A program made the position numbers and the translations under genes. The notes beneath the pieces are model-generated. The model did no database searches. It was not told where the DNA came from and saw nothing but the letters and a program-made list of their open reading frames with translations. Shown one piece after another: positions 41,673-50,237 of a stretch of 64,000 nucleotides of DNA (the stretch's first letter is position 1; every line of letters begins with the position of its first letter). This DNA is from Rhizobium sp. CG5 (GTDB lineage Bacteria; Pseudomonadota; Alphaproteobacteria; Rhizobiales; Rhizobiaceae). Where the stretch lies: contig NZ_JABAEF010000019.1 in assembly GCF_023701945.1 (NCBI RefSeq), forward strand, positions 62,001 through 126,000. Direction: 5' to 3'.

Positions 41673-43073
41673 TTAATATCTGTAGTGGTCTGCCTTGAAC
41701 GGGCCAGTCGTCGTCACGCCGATATAGGCGGCCTGCTCGTCGGAGAGTTCGGTCAGCTTGACGCCGAGCTTGGCGAGATGCAGGCGAGCCACCTTCTCGT
41801 CGAGGTGTTTCGGCAGAACGTAGACTTCGTTCTTGTAGTGATCGGGCTTGGTGAACAGCTCGATCTGCGCCAGAACCTGGTTGGTGAACGAGGCGGACAT
41901 CACGAAAGACGGATGACCTGTAGCATTGCCAAGGTTCAGCAGGCGGCCTTCCGACAGAAGGATCATGCGGTTGCCCTTGGGGAACTCGATCATGTCGACC
42001 TGTGGCTTGATATTGGTCCATTTCAGGTTCTTCAGCGAGGCAACCTGGATCTCGTTGTCGAAGTGGCCGATATTGCCGACGATCGCCATGTCCTTCATCT
42101 CGCGCATATGCTCGATGCGGATGACGTCCTTGTTGCCGGTCGTGGTGATGAAGATGTCGGCGGAAGATACGACGTCTTCAAGGGTGACCACCTCGAAACC
42201 GTCCATGGCGGCCTGCAGGGCGCAGATCGGATCGACTTCCGTGACCTTGACGCGGGCGCCGGCGCCGCTCAGCGACGCAGCCGAACCCTTGCCGACATCG
42301 CCATAACCGCAGACGACGGCAACCTTGCCGGCCATCATCACGTCGGTGCCGCGGCGAATGCCGTCGACCAGCGATTCCTTGCAACCGTACTTGTTGTCGA
42401 ACTTCGACTTGGTGACGCTGTCGTTGACGTTGATGGCCGGGAAGGGAAGCAGGCCCTTCTTGCTCAGCTCATACAGGCGGTGGACGCCGGTGGTGGTCTC
42501 TTCGGTCACACCCTTGATGGCATCACGCTGCTTGGTGAACCAGCCGGGCGATTCCTTGAGGCGCTTCTTGATCTGGGCGACCAGAATGACTTCTTCTTCG
42601 GACTGCGGGTTGGACAACACGTCCTCGCCGGCCTCGGCGCGGGCGCCCAGCAGGATATACATGGTGGCATCGCCGCCATCGTCGAGGATCATGTTGGAGA
42701 AGCCGCCATCGGTCCACTGAAAGATCTTGTCGGTATAGGTCCAATAGTCTTCAAGGCTCTCGCCCTTGATCGCAAAAACCGGAACGCCGGTTGCAGCGAT
42801 TGCGGCTGCGGCATGGTCCTGGGTGGAGAAAATGTTGCAGGAGGCCCAGCGAACCTCGGCGCCGAGCGCCGTCAGGGTTTCGATCAGGACAGCCGTCTGG
42901 ATCGTCATGTGCAGCGAGCCGGTAATGCGGGCGCCCTTGAGCGGCTTCGTCGCGCCAAGCTCTTCGCGGCAGGCCATCAGGCCGGGCATTTCGGTTTCCG
43001 CGATGTCCAGTTCCTTGCGGCCGTAGTCGGCAAGACCGATATCGGCAACAATGTAGTCTGTATGTGTGCTCAT
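41673..43073 (-). CDS. ahcY: S-adenosylhomocysteine hydrolase AhcY
   Basis: AhcY splits S-adenosylhomocysteine into adenosine and homocysteine and so relieves inhibition of methyltransferases. The 466-residue protein has ARITGSLHMTIQTAVLIETL, the substrate site, and VAVVCGYGDVGKGSAASL, the NAD-binding loop. It ends KADHYRY, the family C-terminus with the lysine and tyrosine that bind NAD. ATG 43071-43073 has GGAGAG at good spacing; the frame to 43136 is rejected. The long inverted repeat upstream at 43210-43241 suggests specific regulation. It is the last gene of the chvI-to-ahcY leftward series. Confidence 0.96.
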   Translation of the reverse strand: MSTHTDYIVADIGLADYGRKELDIAETEMPGLMACREELGATKPLKGARITGSLHMTIQTAVLIETLTALGAEVRWASCNIFSTQDHAAAAIAATGVPVFAIKGESLEDYWTYTDKIFQWTDGGFSNMILDDGGDATMYILLGARAEAGEDVLSNPQSEEEVILVAQIKKRLKESPGWFTKQRDAIKGVTEETTTGVHRLYELSKKGLLPFPAINVNDSVTKSKFDNKYGCKESLVDGIRRGTDVMMAGKVAVVCGYGDVGKGSAASLSGAGARVKVTEVDPICALQAAMDGFEVVTLEDVVSSADIFITTTGNKDVIRIEHMREMKDMAIVGNIGHFDNEIQVASLKNLKWTNIKPQVDMIEFPKGNRMILLSEGRLLNLGNATGHPSFVMSASFTNQVLAQIELFTKPDHYKNEVYVLPKHLDEKVARLHLAKLGVKLTELSDEQAAYIGVTTTGPFKADHYRY

Positions 43074-43209
43074 GAAGCTCTCCAGGCGAGGATTGAGACG
43101 CTTTTGACCTGTTTTCCAATTTGGAAAGCCAGCCATGACGCCGATGGCACCGGCGCTTTTGAGCGACGGATCTCTACCCGCTGATTAGCAGGTTTTCCTC
43201 AGTCTGGCA

Positions 43210-43241
43210 ATAAAGATATAAAGAAGTCTTTATGTCTTTAT
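43210..43241. promoter_or_regulatory. 32-bp inverted repeat upstream of ahcY, putative operator
   Basis: ATAAAGATATAAAGA (43210-43224) and TCTTTATGTCTTTAT (43227-43241) are inverted repeats matching at 14 of 15 positions with a 2-bp spacer. Each arm also contains two AAAGA units, so the site has two nested half-site pairs. It lies 137 bp upstream of the ahcY start. ArsR-type SahR repressors are known to control ahcY in other proteobacteria; assignment to such a factor is inference. Confidence 0.7.
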
Positions 43242-43261
43242 GTTCGTTATCTGGATCGACG

Positions 43262-43546
43262 TCAGATTTCCTCGCCGAACCGGTTGGCGATCAGCTGCTC
43301 CAGCGCATCCAGCGCTTCCAAGGCCTGGAGACCGCTCGCCGTCACGAAAATCGTGCTGCCGGGGCTGGCGGCCAGCATCATCAGACCCATGATCGAGGTC
43401 CCGCCGACGGTCGTGCCGTCCCTGGTAACGGTAATCGCCGCGTCATAACCCTGAACGGTCTGGACAAATTTGGCCGAAGCCCGGGCATGCAGGCCGCGCT
43501 TGTTGACGATCAGCAGTTCACGGCAAAGGGGATTGGACGAATTCAA
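43262..43546 (-). CDS. ptsH: HPr-like phosphocarrier protein (PTS-Ntr NPr/HPr)
   Basis: The 94-residue HPr-fold protein carries phosphate between EI-type and EIIA-type proteins. The phosphorylated histidine is in IVNKRGLHARASAKFV. The region of the regulatory serine reads GTSIMGLMMLAASPGS, where HprK-dependent phosphorylation would occur. No sugar-specific permease is nearby, so this is a regulatory phosphorelay. It follows the EIIA gene by 12 bp in the order hprK-EIIA-ptsH, standard for alphaproteobacteria. Confidence 0.95.
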   Translation of the reverse strand: MNSSNPLCRELLIVNKRGLHARASAKFVQTVQGYDAAITVTRDGTTVGGTSIMGLMMLAASPGSTIFVTASGLQALEALDALEQLIANRFGEEI

Positions 43547-43558
43547 GGGCCTGATCCG

Positions 43559-43960
43559 CTATTTGCCGCTGAGAACGCGGCTTGCGACATTGATGTATTT
43601 CCGTCCGGCCTCGGAGGCATCGATCAATGCCTTTTCCATGTTGTTGTCGCCGCGCACGCCCGCCAGCTTGATCAGCATGGGCAGGTTGACCCCGGCGATC
43701 ACTTCGATCCGACCATTGTTCATGACCGAGATGGCAAGATTGGAGGGCGTCCCGCCAAACATGTCGGTGAGGATGATGACGCCATGTCCGTCATCGGCGC
43801 GCATCACCGCGTCGAGTATATCCTGACGGCGCTGATCCATGTCGTCTTCCGGACCAATGGATACCGTTTCAATAAACTTCTGTGGGCCCACCACGTGCTC
43901 CACAGCGTAACGAAACTCTTCAGCCAGCTTGCCATGGGTGACAAGCACAAGTCCGATCAT
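43559..43960 (-). CDS. EIIA-Man-type PTS protein
   Basis: This 133-residue protein matches the mannose-family EIIA fold. The N-terminal MIGLVLVTHGKLAEEF carries the phosphorylated histidine near residue 9. ILTDMFGGTPSNLA is the second family signature. In alphaproteobacteria such stand-alone EIIA proteins accept phosphate from NPr/HPr and serve regulation, not sugar import, because EIIB/IIC/IID partners are missing, as they are here. It lies 12 bp before ptsH and 108 bp after hprK. Confidence 0.93.
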   Translation of the reverse strand: MIGLVLVTHGKLAEEFRYAVEHVVGPQKFIETVSIGPEDDMDQRRQDILDAVMRADDGHGVIILTDMFGGTPSNLAISVMNNGRIEVIAGVNLPMLIKLAGVRGDNNMEKALIDASEAGRKYINVASRVLSGK

Positions 43961-44068
43961 TCGATTATAGCTCCCTAGCTTTACGCTACCGATCGCCAGT
44001 TACCGCAATGCAACAGGTTCGTCCATCATCGGGCCGCCATCTTGGCAATGAAAATGCGAAGTGCAAGC

Positions 44069-44548
44069 TTAAAATGATAGACTTTTGGACGAGGTCTTGC
44101 TTGAACGCATGGAAATCAGCGCCGCTATTGATGCCAACGGCTCACCTATATCGCGGGCTATGCGGATTGCCGGCAGGCGGCCATGCGGCAAAACATCGAC
44201 GATCTCGTCCTCCGGCGGAAGTCGTTCAGCGTCGTCTCTTGCCACTGGAAGAATAGCATAATCCAGAACCGCGGCGCCGATATGCGGGATCCTCACGATG
44301 GCGCTATGGCGCAACTCGAGAAGGCCCTGGATACTCGCCGGCCCGCTGGCAATCAGCCGATCCCCATGTGTGGAGATCAGAACCCGATCGTCGGAGACCA
44401 GTGCCGCATATTGCCCTCGTCGATGGGCGTCGGCCAGGCATGCAAAGGCCAGCGACGATTTGCCTGCACCCGAAGGCCCAAGGAACAGCAGGCCCATGGT
44501 GCCGACGACGATCGCTGTCGCATGCACATTGGCAGGCGGCGCGCTCAT
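44069..44548 (-). CDS. hprK: Truncated HPr kinase/phosphorylase HprK
   Basis: HprK phosphorylates a serine of HPr. This 159-residue form has only the catalytic C-terminal domain, about half the Firmicutes length, as is normal in alphaproteobacteria. The P-loop LFLGPSGAGKSSLAF is near residue 21 and LVSDDRVLIST follows, with the aspartates of the catalytic site. HGRLPAIRIARDIGEPL lies near the end. ATG 44546-44548 overlaps the chvG stop (ATGA), so envelope sensing and PTS regulation are translationally coupled. Confidence 0.94.
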   Translation of the reverse strand: MSAPPANVHATAIVVGTMGLLFLGPSGAGKSSLAFACLADAHRRGQYAALVSDDRVLISTHGDRLIASGPASIQGLLELRHSAIVRIPHIGAAVLDYAILPVARDDAERLPPEDEIVDVLPHGRLPAIRIARDIGEPLASIAALISMRSSKTSSKSLSF

Positions 44549-46332
44549 TGTGCGGGCTCGACCGGCAAGGTCAGGACGAATCGGGCGCCCTTGATGGTCC
44601 CGGTCTCGCTGTCGATCATGTTCTCCGCCCGCAGCGTGCCGCCATGCGCTTCGGCGATCTGCCGGCTGATCGAGAGACCGAGGCCGGAATTCTGGCCGAA
44701 ACTCTCGCCTTCCGGCCGGTCGGTGTAGAACCGCTCGAAGATCCGATCGATGTCTTCGGCTTGAATGCCGGGACCGTTGTCCTCGATCTGCACCGTGCAG
44801 CGGCTGCGGGTCCGCGACAGCCGGACCGAAATCTTGCCACCCTTCTCCGGAACGAAGGAGCGCGCATTCTCGATCAGATTGGTAATGATCTGGCCAAGCC
44901 GCAGATCGTGGCCATTGACCATGAACCGCGTCCGGCTGCCGGGTTTCTGGTCGACCAGGTAATCGAGTTCGACAGGTTTCTTGGTGCTGCGGATCTGCCG
45001 CGACACTTCGACCAGATTGCCGAGCAGCGCCTCCATGTCGACCGGCTTGGCATCGGTGCGCGCCAGTTCTGCGTCGAGCCGCGACGCATCGGAGATATCG
45101 CTGATCAACCGGTCGAGCCGGCGCACGTCGTGCTGGATGACATCCATCAGCCGCTGCTTGGACTGTTCGTTGCGGGCCAGCGGCAGGGTCTCGACGGCGC
45201 TGCGCAGCGAGGTCAGCGGGTTCTTCAACTCGTGGCTGACATCGGCGGCAAAGCTCTCGATCGCATCGATACGGTCATAAAGGGCATTGGTCATTTCTCG
45301 CAGGGCAATGGAAAGATTGCCGATCTCGTCCTGTCGGGCGGAGAAATCCGGTATTTCCTCGCGCTCTTTGGCGCCGCGCCGAACCCGGATCGCGGCCGCC
45401 GAAAGGCGACGCAGCGGATTGGCGATGGTCGAGGACAAGAGCAGCGAGACGACGATATTGACGAGGGTCGCGACCCCGAACACCCGCAGGATTGCCAGCC
45501 GCTCCGCATGGACGATCTTGTCGATATCACCGGCCTGCGTCGACAAGAGCAATACGCCGAGAACGGCGCGGAAGCGTTGCACGGGCACGGCGACCGAAAC
45601 GATCAGCTCGCCATTGTCCGTGACGCGTACCACGGCACCGCGCACGCCGGTCAGCGCATTCATCACTTCCGGATAGATCGATCCGTCGCCGCCGGGGGTT
45701 TCCTTGTAGAGCGGCAGGTTGCTCGGCTGCAGCAGCTTGTTGAACATGCGTGCCGGCCATCCCGCCCAGCCGCCACTCTCGGTCTCCAGAGGCGGCAGGT
45801 CGAAGCGAAGCACCTGACCGCGCGAATAGAGGTGCCGCGAATCAAGCAGCAGGTTGGCATCCGCGTCGAACAGCCGGGCGCGGGTGCGGGTCGGCGAAAT
45901 CAGCCGGCGCAGCACCGGCGCGACGCGCTCCGGATTGATCGGAAATTCGAGATCCTCATCGTTGGGGACCGGCGTGATGCTCTGTCCCGCCTGCAGTTCC
46001 AGCAGTTTCTGCGGATCGATGGTGATGGAATTGGTATCCACCGATGCCGAGGCGGAAATCGCCCCGGCGATGATCTCGCCCTGGGTCAGCAGGCTCTCGA
46101 CGCGGGCGTCGATCAGCCCCTCGCGGAACTGGTTGAGATACATGATGCCGCCGACCAGGACGACCAGGGCGGCGAGATTGAAGAACACGATGCGGCGTGT
46201 CAGGCTGGAAAACACCGCATTGCCGAAAATCCGGCGGATCAGAGTGAAGGGATGAGAAAAGAACGCCTTTGGCTCTTCGTCAAAGCCATCCAGCCTGTCC
46301 GCTTCCTTATCCGACAACCGCCGTTCCAACAC
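44545..46332 (-). CDS. chvG: Two-component sensor histidine kinase ChvG (ExoS)
   Basis: ChvG is the inner-membrane sensor that, with ChvI, controls acid response, exopolysaccharide and host interaction genes in Agrobacterium and Sinorhizobium. The 595-residue protein has an N-terminal membrane helix with RIVFFNLAALVVLVGGIMYL and a long periplasmic region. A second membrane helix and a HAMP domain follow. The H-box is DVSHELKNPLTSLRSAVETL, with ATPase motifs IITNLIENARSF, IEDNGPGIQ and NSGLGLSISRQI. It lies 77 bp after chvI. In Rhizobiaceae the sensor is held inactive by the periplasmic protein ExoR, encoded elsewhere. Confidence 0.96.
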   Translation of the reverse strand: MLERRLSDKEADRLDGFDEEPKAFFSHPFTLIRRIFGNAVFSSLTRRIVFFNLAALVVLVGGIMYLNQFREGLIDARVESLLTQGEIIAGAISASASVDTNSITIDPQKLLELQAGQSITPVPNDEDLEFPINPERVAPVLRRLISPTRTRARLFDADANLLLDSRHLYSRGQVLRFDLPPLETESGGWAGWPARMFNKLLQPSNLPLYKETPGGDGSIYPEVMNALTGVRGAVVRVTDNGELIVSVAVPVQRFRAVLGVLLLSTQAGDIDKIVHAERLAILRVFGVATLVNIVVSLLLSSTIANPLRRLSAAAIRVRRGAKEREEIPDFSARQDEIGNLSIALREMTNALYDRIDAIESFAADVSHELKNPLTSLRSAVETLPLARNEQSKQRLMDVIQHDVRRLDRLISDISDASRLDAELARTDAKPVDMEALLGNLVEVSRQIRSTKKPVELDYLVDQKPGSRTRFMVNGHDLRLGQIITNLIENARSFVPEKGGKISVRLSRTRSRCTVQIEDNGPGIQAEDIDRIFERFYTDRPEGESFGQNSGLGLSISRQIAEAHGGTLRAENMIDSETGTIKGARFVLTLPVEPAQ

Positions 46333-46409
46333 TCAAACCTCTCGGATCGTACCGCAGCGCCCCGTAGGCACCGCCTCCGGCAAGGGCATAGCGACCGGCG
46401 GCGCGCTTG

Positions 46410-47138
46410 TCACGCCGCTTCGCGGAAACGGTAGCCAACCCCATAGAGCGTCTCGATCATATCGAAATCCGTATCGACCATTTTGAATTTTTTGCGCAGG
46501 CGCTTGATATGGCTGTCGATCGTGCGGTCGTCCACGTAAACCTGCTCGTCATAGGCGGCATCCATCAGCGCGTCGCGGCTTTTGACGACACCCGGACGCT
46601 GGGCGAGCGAATGGAGGATCAGAAATTCGGTAACGGTCAAGGTCACCGGATCCCCCTTCCAGGTGCAGGTATGGCGCTCCTGGTCCATGACCAGCTGGCC
46701 GCGTTCCAGATTGCGGGCCTGCTGCTCGCCGGCCGTCTTGGGGGTTCCGGCCGTGCCGGGCGCTGCACCTTCGCGACTGGCAGCCCGCCGAAGAATGGCT
46801 TTCACCCGTTCCACCAGCAGGCGCTGCGAGAACGGCTTGGTGATGAAGTCGTCGGCGCCCATCTTGAGGCCGAACAGTTCATCGATCTCTTCGTCCTTCG
46901 AGGTCAGGAAGATGACCGGTAGATCAGACTTTTGCCGCAGCCGCCGCAGCAGCTCCATGCCGTCCATGCGTGGCATCTTGATATCGAAAATTGCCAGCTG
47001 CGGCGGTCGCGCCAACAGGCCATCCAGCGCCGAAGCGCCATCGGTATAGGTCTCGACCTTATACCCTTCCGCTTCGAGGGCGATCGACACCGACGTCAGA
47101 ATGTTGCGGTCGTCGTCAACAAGCGCGATTGTTTGCAT
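46410..47138 (-). CDS. chvI: Two-component response regulator ChvI
   Basis: ChvI is an OmpR/PhoB-type regulator. The 242-residue protein starts MQTIALVDDDRNILTSV. Its phospho-acceptor aspartate is in LAIFDIKMPRMDGMELL and the conserved lysine in DDFITKPFSQRLLVERV. The C-terminal winged helix includes DRTIDSHIKRLRKKF and ETLYGVGYRF. ATG 47136-47138 has GGAG nine bases upstream; earlier ATG and TTG codons are possible but less conserved. A proline/alanine linker with TAGTPKTAGEQQ joins the domains. It is divergent from pckA, as in other rhizobia. Confidence 0.96.
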   Translation of the reverse strand: MQTIALVDDDRNILTSVSIALEAEGYKVETYTDGASALDGLLARPPQLAIFDIKMPRMDGMELLRRLRQKSDLPVIFLTSKDEEIDELFGLKMGADDFITKPFSQRLLVERVKAILRRAASREGAAPGTAGTPKTAGEQQARNLERGQLVMDQERHTCTWKGDPVTLTVTEFLILHSLAQRPGVVKSRDALMDAAYDEQVYVDDRTIDSHIKRLRKKFKMVDTDFDMIETLYGVGYRFREAA

Positions 47139-47475
47139 GCAACTGGTCTCCGTCATCATGAAGCGCAACTCCTGGCATTTTCCCAGCCCGGGTTATGGCA
47201 GTGTTGCAGCGCTTAATGAGGATAAAGGTGGAACAAATTGTGGCAAAGATAAAGACCCGGGCCTAAGCGGCTTCCAAATTGGCTGTATAGGGAGGCGAGC
47301 GAGCCCTCAGAAAGTGCCTTTTCAAAACGATTAAAAAAGGCCGCAGCAAATTTAAATCGATTAAATAATTGAAATTATTGATATATTTCTTGGTATGGCT
47401 TGCGTTTATCGAAAAGCGGTTCTAGGTTCGCCGAAAATTCAAACGCATTCACCCATTTGAAAAGGAAGAGTGACC
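47139..47475. promoter_or_regulatory. 337-bp divergent chvI/pckA regulatory region
   Basis: No gene is visible. The right half is AT-rich. CGATTAAA occurs twice in the same direction at 47328-47335 and 47358-47365, exactly 30 bp apart. The second copy is part of the palindrome AATCGATT (47355-47362). An inverted repeat AATAATT/AATTATT with a 2-bp spacer lies at 47364-47379. These are candidate sites for regulators of pckA (the LacI-type PckR is known in Sinorhizobium) or for ChvI itself. Confidence 0.55.
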
Positions 47476-49086
47476 ATGGAGGAGCTTGGAGTGAACAATC
47501 CCTTGATCGGGGTCGAGACCATTGGTCTGGGAGCGGCTGCCCGCGTCCATTATAATGCTCAGCCGGGTGAACTCTACGAAGAAGCGATCAGGCGTGGCGA
47601 GGCGGTGCTGACCGCCGATGGCGCACTTTGCGCTGACACCGGACAGCATACCGGCCGCTCGCCCAAGGACAAATACATTGTTCGCGACCACCACACCGAC
47701 AGCCAGATCTGGTGGGACAACAACAAGCCGATGTCTCCGGAGCAGTTTGCCCTTCTGCATCAGGACATGCTCGCCCATGTGGCCGGCAAGGACCTCTTCG
47801 TGCAGGATCTGATCGGCGGCGCCGATGAGCAGAACGCCCTGCCGACCCGCATCATCACCGAGTTTGCCTGGCATTCGCTGTTCATCCGCAATCTGCTGAT
47901 CCGGCCGGATCGTTCGACGCTTGCCGATTTCCAGCCGAAGTTCACGATCATCGATCTTCCGAGTTTCCGAGCCGATCCCGAGCGTCACGGCTGCCGCTCC
48001 GAAACGCTGATCGCCTGCGACTTCACCAACAACCTCGTGCTGATCGCCGGTACAAGGTATGCCGGCGAGATCAAGAAGTCGGTCTTCACCGCTCTCAACT
48101 ATCATCTGCCGGCCAAGGGCGTCATGCCGATGCATTGCTCGGCCAATGTTGGCCCCGACGGCGATGCTGCCGTCTTCTTCGGTCTGTCGGGCACCGGCAA
48201 GACCACCCTGTCGGCCGATCCGACGCGCACCCTGATCGGCGATGACGAGCATGGCTGGGGCGAAGACGGCATCTTCAACTTCGAAGGTGGCTGCTACGCC
48301 AAGACCATCCGCCTGTCTGCTGAAGCCGAGCCGGAAATCTACGCCACGACGAAGCGCTTCGGCACCGTGCTGGAAAACGTCATCCTGGACGAGAACCGCG
48401 TTCCGGATTTCAACGACGGCTCGAAGACCGAGAACACGCGCTGCGCCTATCCGCTGCACTTCATTCCGAATGCATCGGACACCGGTATCGCCGGCCATCC
48501 GAAGACGATCATCATGCTGACGGCCGATGCCTTCGGCGTGATGCCGCCGATCGCCCGCCTCTCGCCGGAACAGGCCATGTACCACTTCCTGTCCGGCTAT
48601 ACTGCCAAGGTGGCCGGCACCGAGCGGGGCGTGACCGAGCCGGAAGCAACCTTCTCGACCTGCTTCGGCGCACCCTTCATGCCGCGCCACCCGGCCGAAT
48701 ACGGCAACCTGCTGCGCGATCTGATCGATCGCCACGGCGTGGATTGCTGGCTGGTCAACACCGGCTGGACCGGCGGCGCCTATGGAACTGGTCACCGCAT
48801 GCCGATCAAGGCGACGCGCGCGCTGCTGACTTCGGCCTTAAGCGGCGACCTGAAGAAGGTTGAGATGCGCATCGATCCGAATTTCGGCTTCGCGGTTCCG
48901 GTCGCGGTGGACGGCGTGGACAATTCCATCCTCGATCCGCGGTCGACCTGGGCCGATGGCAGCGATTATGATGCGCAGGCCAAGAAGCTGGTGGCGATGT
49001 TCATCACCAATTTCGCCAAGTTCGAGGACCATGTCGACGGCAAGGTTCGCGACGCGGCCCCGAGCGCCAATATCGCCGCCGAATAA
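47476..49086 (+). CDS. pckA: Phosphoenolpyruvate carboxykinase (ATP) PckA
   Basis: PckA makes phosphoenolpyruvate from oxaloacetate, the entry to gluconeogenesis during growth on dicarboxylates. The 536-residue protein has the PEPCK-specific GLSGTGKTTLSADPTRTLIGDDEHGW kinase-1a/2 region, here split in reading: P-loop near residue 237 and the DDEHGW metal site shortly after. NTGWTGGAYGTGHRMPI lies further on. ATG 47476 has an AGGAAG site; GTG 47470 is an alternative. A strong terminator follows. Confidence 0.97.
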   Translation: MEELGVNNPLIGVETIGLGAAARVHYNAQPGELYEEAIRRGEAVLTADGALCADTGQHTGRSPKDKYIVRDHHTDSQIWWDNNKPMSPEQFALLHQDMLAHVAGKDLFVQDLIGGADEQNALPTRIITEFAWHSLFIRNLLIRPDRSTLADFQPKFTIIDLPSFRADPERHGCRSETLIACDFTNNLVLIAGTRYAGEIKKSVFTALNYHLPAKGVMPMHCSANVGPDGDAAVFFGLSGTGKTTLSADPTRTLIGDDEHGWGEDGIFNFEGGCYAKTIRLSAEAEPEIYATTKRFGTVLENVILDENRVPDFNDGSKTENTRCAYPLHFIPNASDTGIAGHPKTIIMLTADAFGVMPPIARLSPEQAMYHFLSGYTAKVAGTERGVTEPEATFSTCFGAPFMPRHPAEYGNLLRDLIDRHGVDCWLVNTGWTGGAYGTGHRMPIKATRALLTSALSGDLKKVEMRIDPNFGFAVPVAVDGVDNSILDPRSTWADGSDYDAQAKKLVAMFITNFAKFEDHVDGKVRDAAPSANIAAE

Positions 49087-49107
49087 GATTGCGGCCCATC
49101 CGATCGC

Positions 49108-49147
49108 AAAGCCCGGCGAAAACACTTCGCCGGGCTTTCGCATTTTT
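49108..49147 (+). terminator. Rho-independent terminator after pckA
   Basis: AAAGCCCGGCGAA (49108-49120) pairs with TTCGCCGGGCTTT (49126-49138) around loop AACAC. A run of six T follows after CGCA. This is a strong 13-bp stem. Confidence 0.88.
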
Positions 49148-49194
49148 TCGGCAAGGCTGTTTTCGAGACGCCCCGGATATGGGATAGACCGATC

Positions 49195-49629
49195 ATGGCC
49201 AGCGACGCGCTCTTCATCAATGACAGGATCACCATTGCCGGTTGGGAACTGACCGAGCAATTCGTGCTGGCCGGCGGTCCCGGTGGACAGAATGTCAACA
49301 AGGTCTCGACCGCCGTTCAGCTGTTCTTCAATCTCGTCGGCTCCCCGTCCATTCCGGACCGAATCAAGGACAATGCCGTCAAGCTTGCCGGCCGCCGCCT
49401 GTCCAAGGAAGGGGTGCTGCTGATCGAGGCGAGCCGTTTTCGCAGCCAGGAGCGTAATCGCGAGGATGCCCGCGAGCGGTTGAAAGAGCTGCTGCTGAAG
49501 GCCGCGGAGCCGCCACCACCACCCCGCCGCAAGACCAAGCCGACCAAGGGATCTGTGGAACGGCGCCTGAAGGCGAAGACCGGTAGGGGCGAAATCAAGA
49601 AGCTGCGCAAGGGCCCTGACAGCGATTAA
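49195..49629 (+). CDS. arfB: Alternative ribosome-rescue peptidyl-tRNA hydrolase ArfB
   Basis: ArfB frees ribosomes stalled at the end of messages lacking a stop codon. The 144-residue protein has the catalytic GGQ in EQFVLAGGPGGQNVNKVST near residue 28. The C-terminal tail is strongly basic (KTKPTKGSVERRLKAKTGRG), as needed to enter the empty mRNA channel. Its short length, without the recognition domains of RF1/RF2, sets it apart from true release factors. It stands between two terminators or gaps and is probably monocistronic. Confidence 0.95.
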   Translation: MASDALFINDRITIAGWELTEQFVLAGGPGGQNVNKVSTAVQLFFNLVGSPSIPDRIKDNAVKLAGRRLSKEGVLLIEASRFRSQERNREDARERLKELLLKAAEPPPPPRRKTKPTKGSVERRLKAKTGRGEIKKLRKGPDSD

Positions 49630-49719
49630 ATGCCTGCTCTGTAATTTAGCAAATCGCTTGTGTTTTCGGTGCAGCTGGTTTCATCTGCAGACGGGAAACA
49701 CACATAAGGAGACCGTCCC

Positions 49720-50175
49720 ATGGGATTGTTCAGCTTTATCAAGAATGCCGGCAAGAAGCTTGGCCTGGGTGGCGACGATGACGCTCCGCAGGCCGCAGCC
49801 GTCGAGAAGGAACTGGCGTCGCATGATCTCGGCACCGACAAGGTCCAGGTGACCGTCGTCGATGACAAGGTGGTGCTGAAAGGCGAAGTGAAGGACCAGA
49901 CGGCGTTTGAAAAGGCCATCATTGCCGTTGGCAACACGCTCGGTATTTCCGCGGTGGAGGCTGGCGAGCTGAAGGTTGTCGATGCGCCTGCCGCCAAGGA
50001 ACCGGTATTCTACACGGTCAAGAAGGGCGACAACCTCTGGAAGATTGCCGAAGCCCAGTATGGCAAGGGCAAGGGCGCCAAGAACACGGTGATCTTCGAG
50101 GCCAACAAGCCGATGCTGACCCATCCGGACAAGATCTATCCGGGCCAGGTCCTGCGCATTCCCGAACTCGACTAG
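49720..50175 (+). CDS. BON and LysM domain protein (YgaU/Kbp-like)
   Basis: The 151-residue protein begins MGLFSFIKNAGKKLGLG without a signal peptide. Residues 30 to about 85 form a BON domain with VQVTVVDDKVVLKGEVKDQ. The C-terminal LysM repeat is VFYTVKKGDNLWKIAEAQYG through HPDKIYPGQVLRIPEL. The arrangement equals E. coli Kbp (YgaU), a cytoplasmic potassium-binding protein with a role in osmotic stress. By homology the same role is plausible. A terminator follows directly. Confidence 0.92.
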   Translation: MGLFSFIKNAGKKLGLGGDDDAPQAAAVEKELASHDLGTDKVQVTVVDDKVVLKGEVKDQTAFEKAIIAVGNTLGISAVEAGELKVVDAPAAKEPVFYTVKKGDNLWKIAEAQYGKGKGAKNTVIFEANKPMLTHPDKIYPGQVLRIPELD

Positions 50176-50191
50176 ACATCCGAATCATGAC

Positions 50192-50216
50192 GGCGGTCCT
50201 TCCGGGACCGCCTTTT
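50192..50216 (+). terminator. Rho-independent terminator after the BON-LysM gene
   Basis: GGCGGTCC (50192-50199) pairs with GGACCGCC (50205-50212) around loop TTCCG, followed by TTTT. It lies between the BON-LysM gene and alkB. Confidence 0.82.
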
Positions 50217-50237
50217 CATCAATGCAACGTGCCCCCG

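Noticed and set aside
43074..43261. SAM or SAH riboswitch in the ahcY leader
   Set aside because: I could not trace the conserved pairing of the known classes; the inverted repeat looks like a protein operator instead.
43892..43897. CACGTG within the EIIA gene
   Set aside because: The flanks do not resemble the parS arms; chance occurrence in coding sequence.
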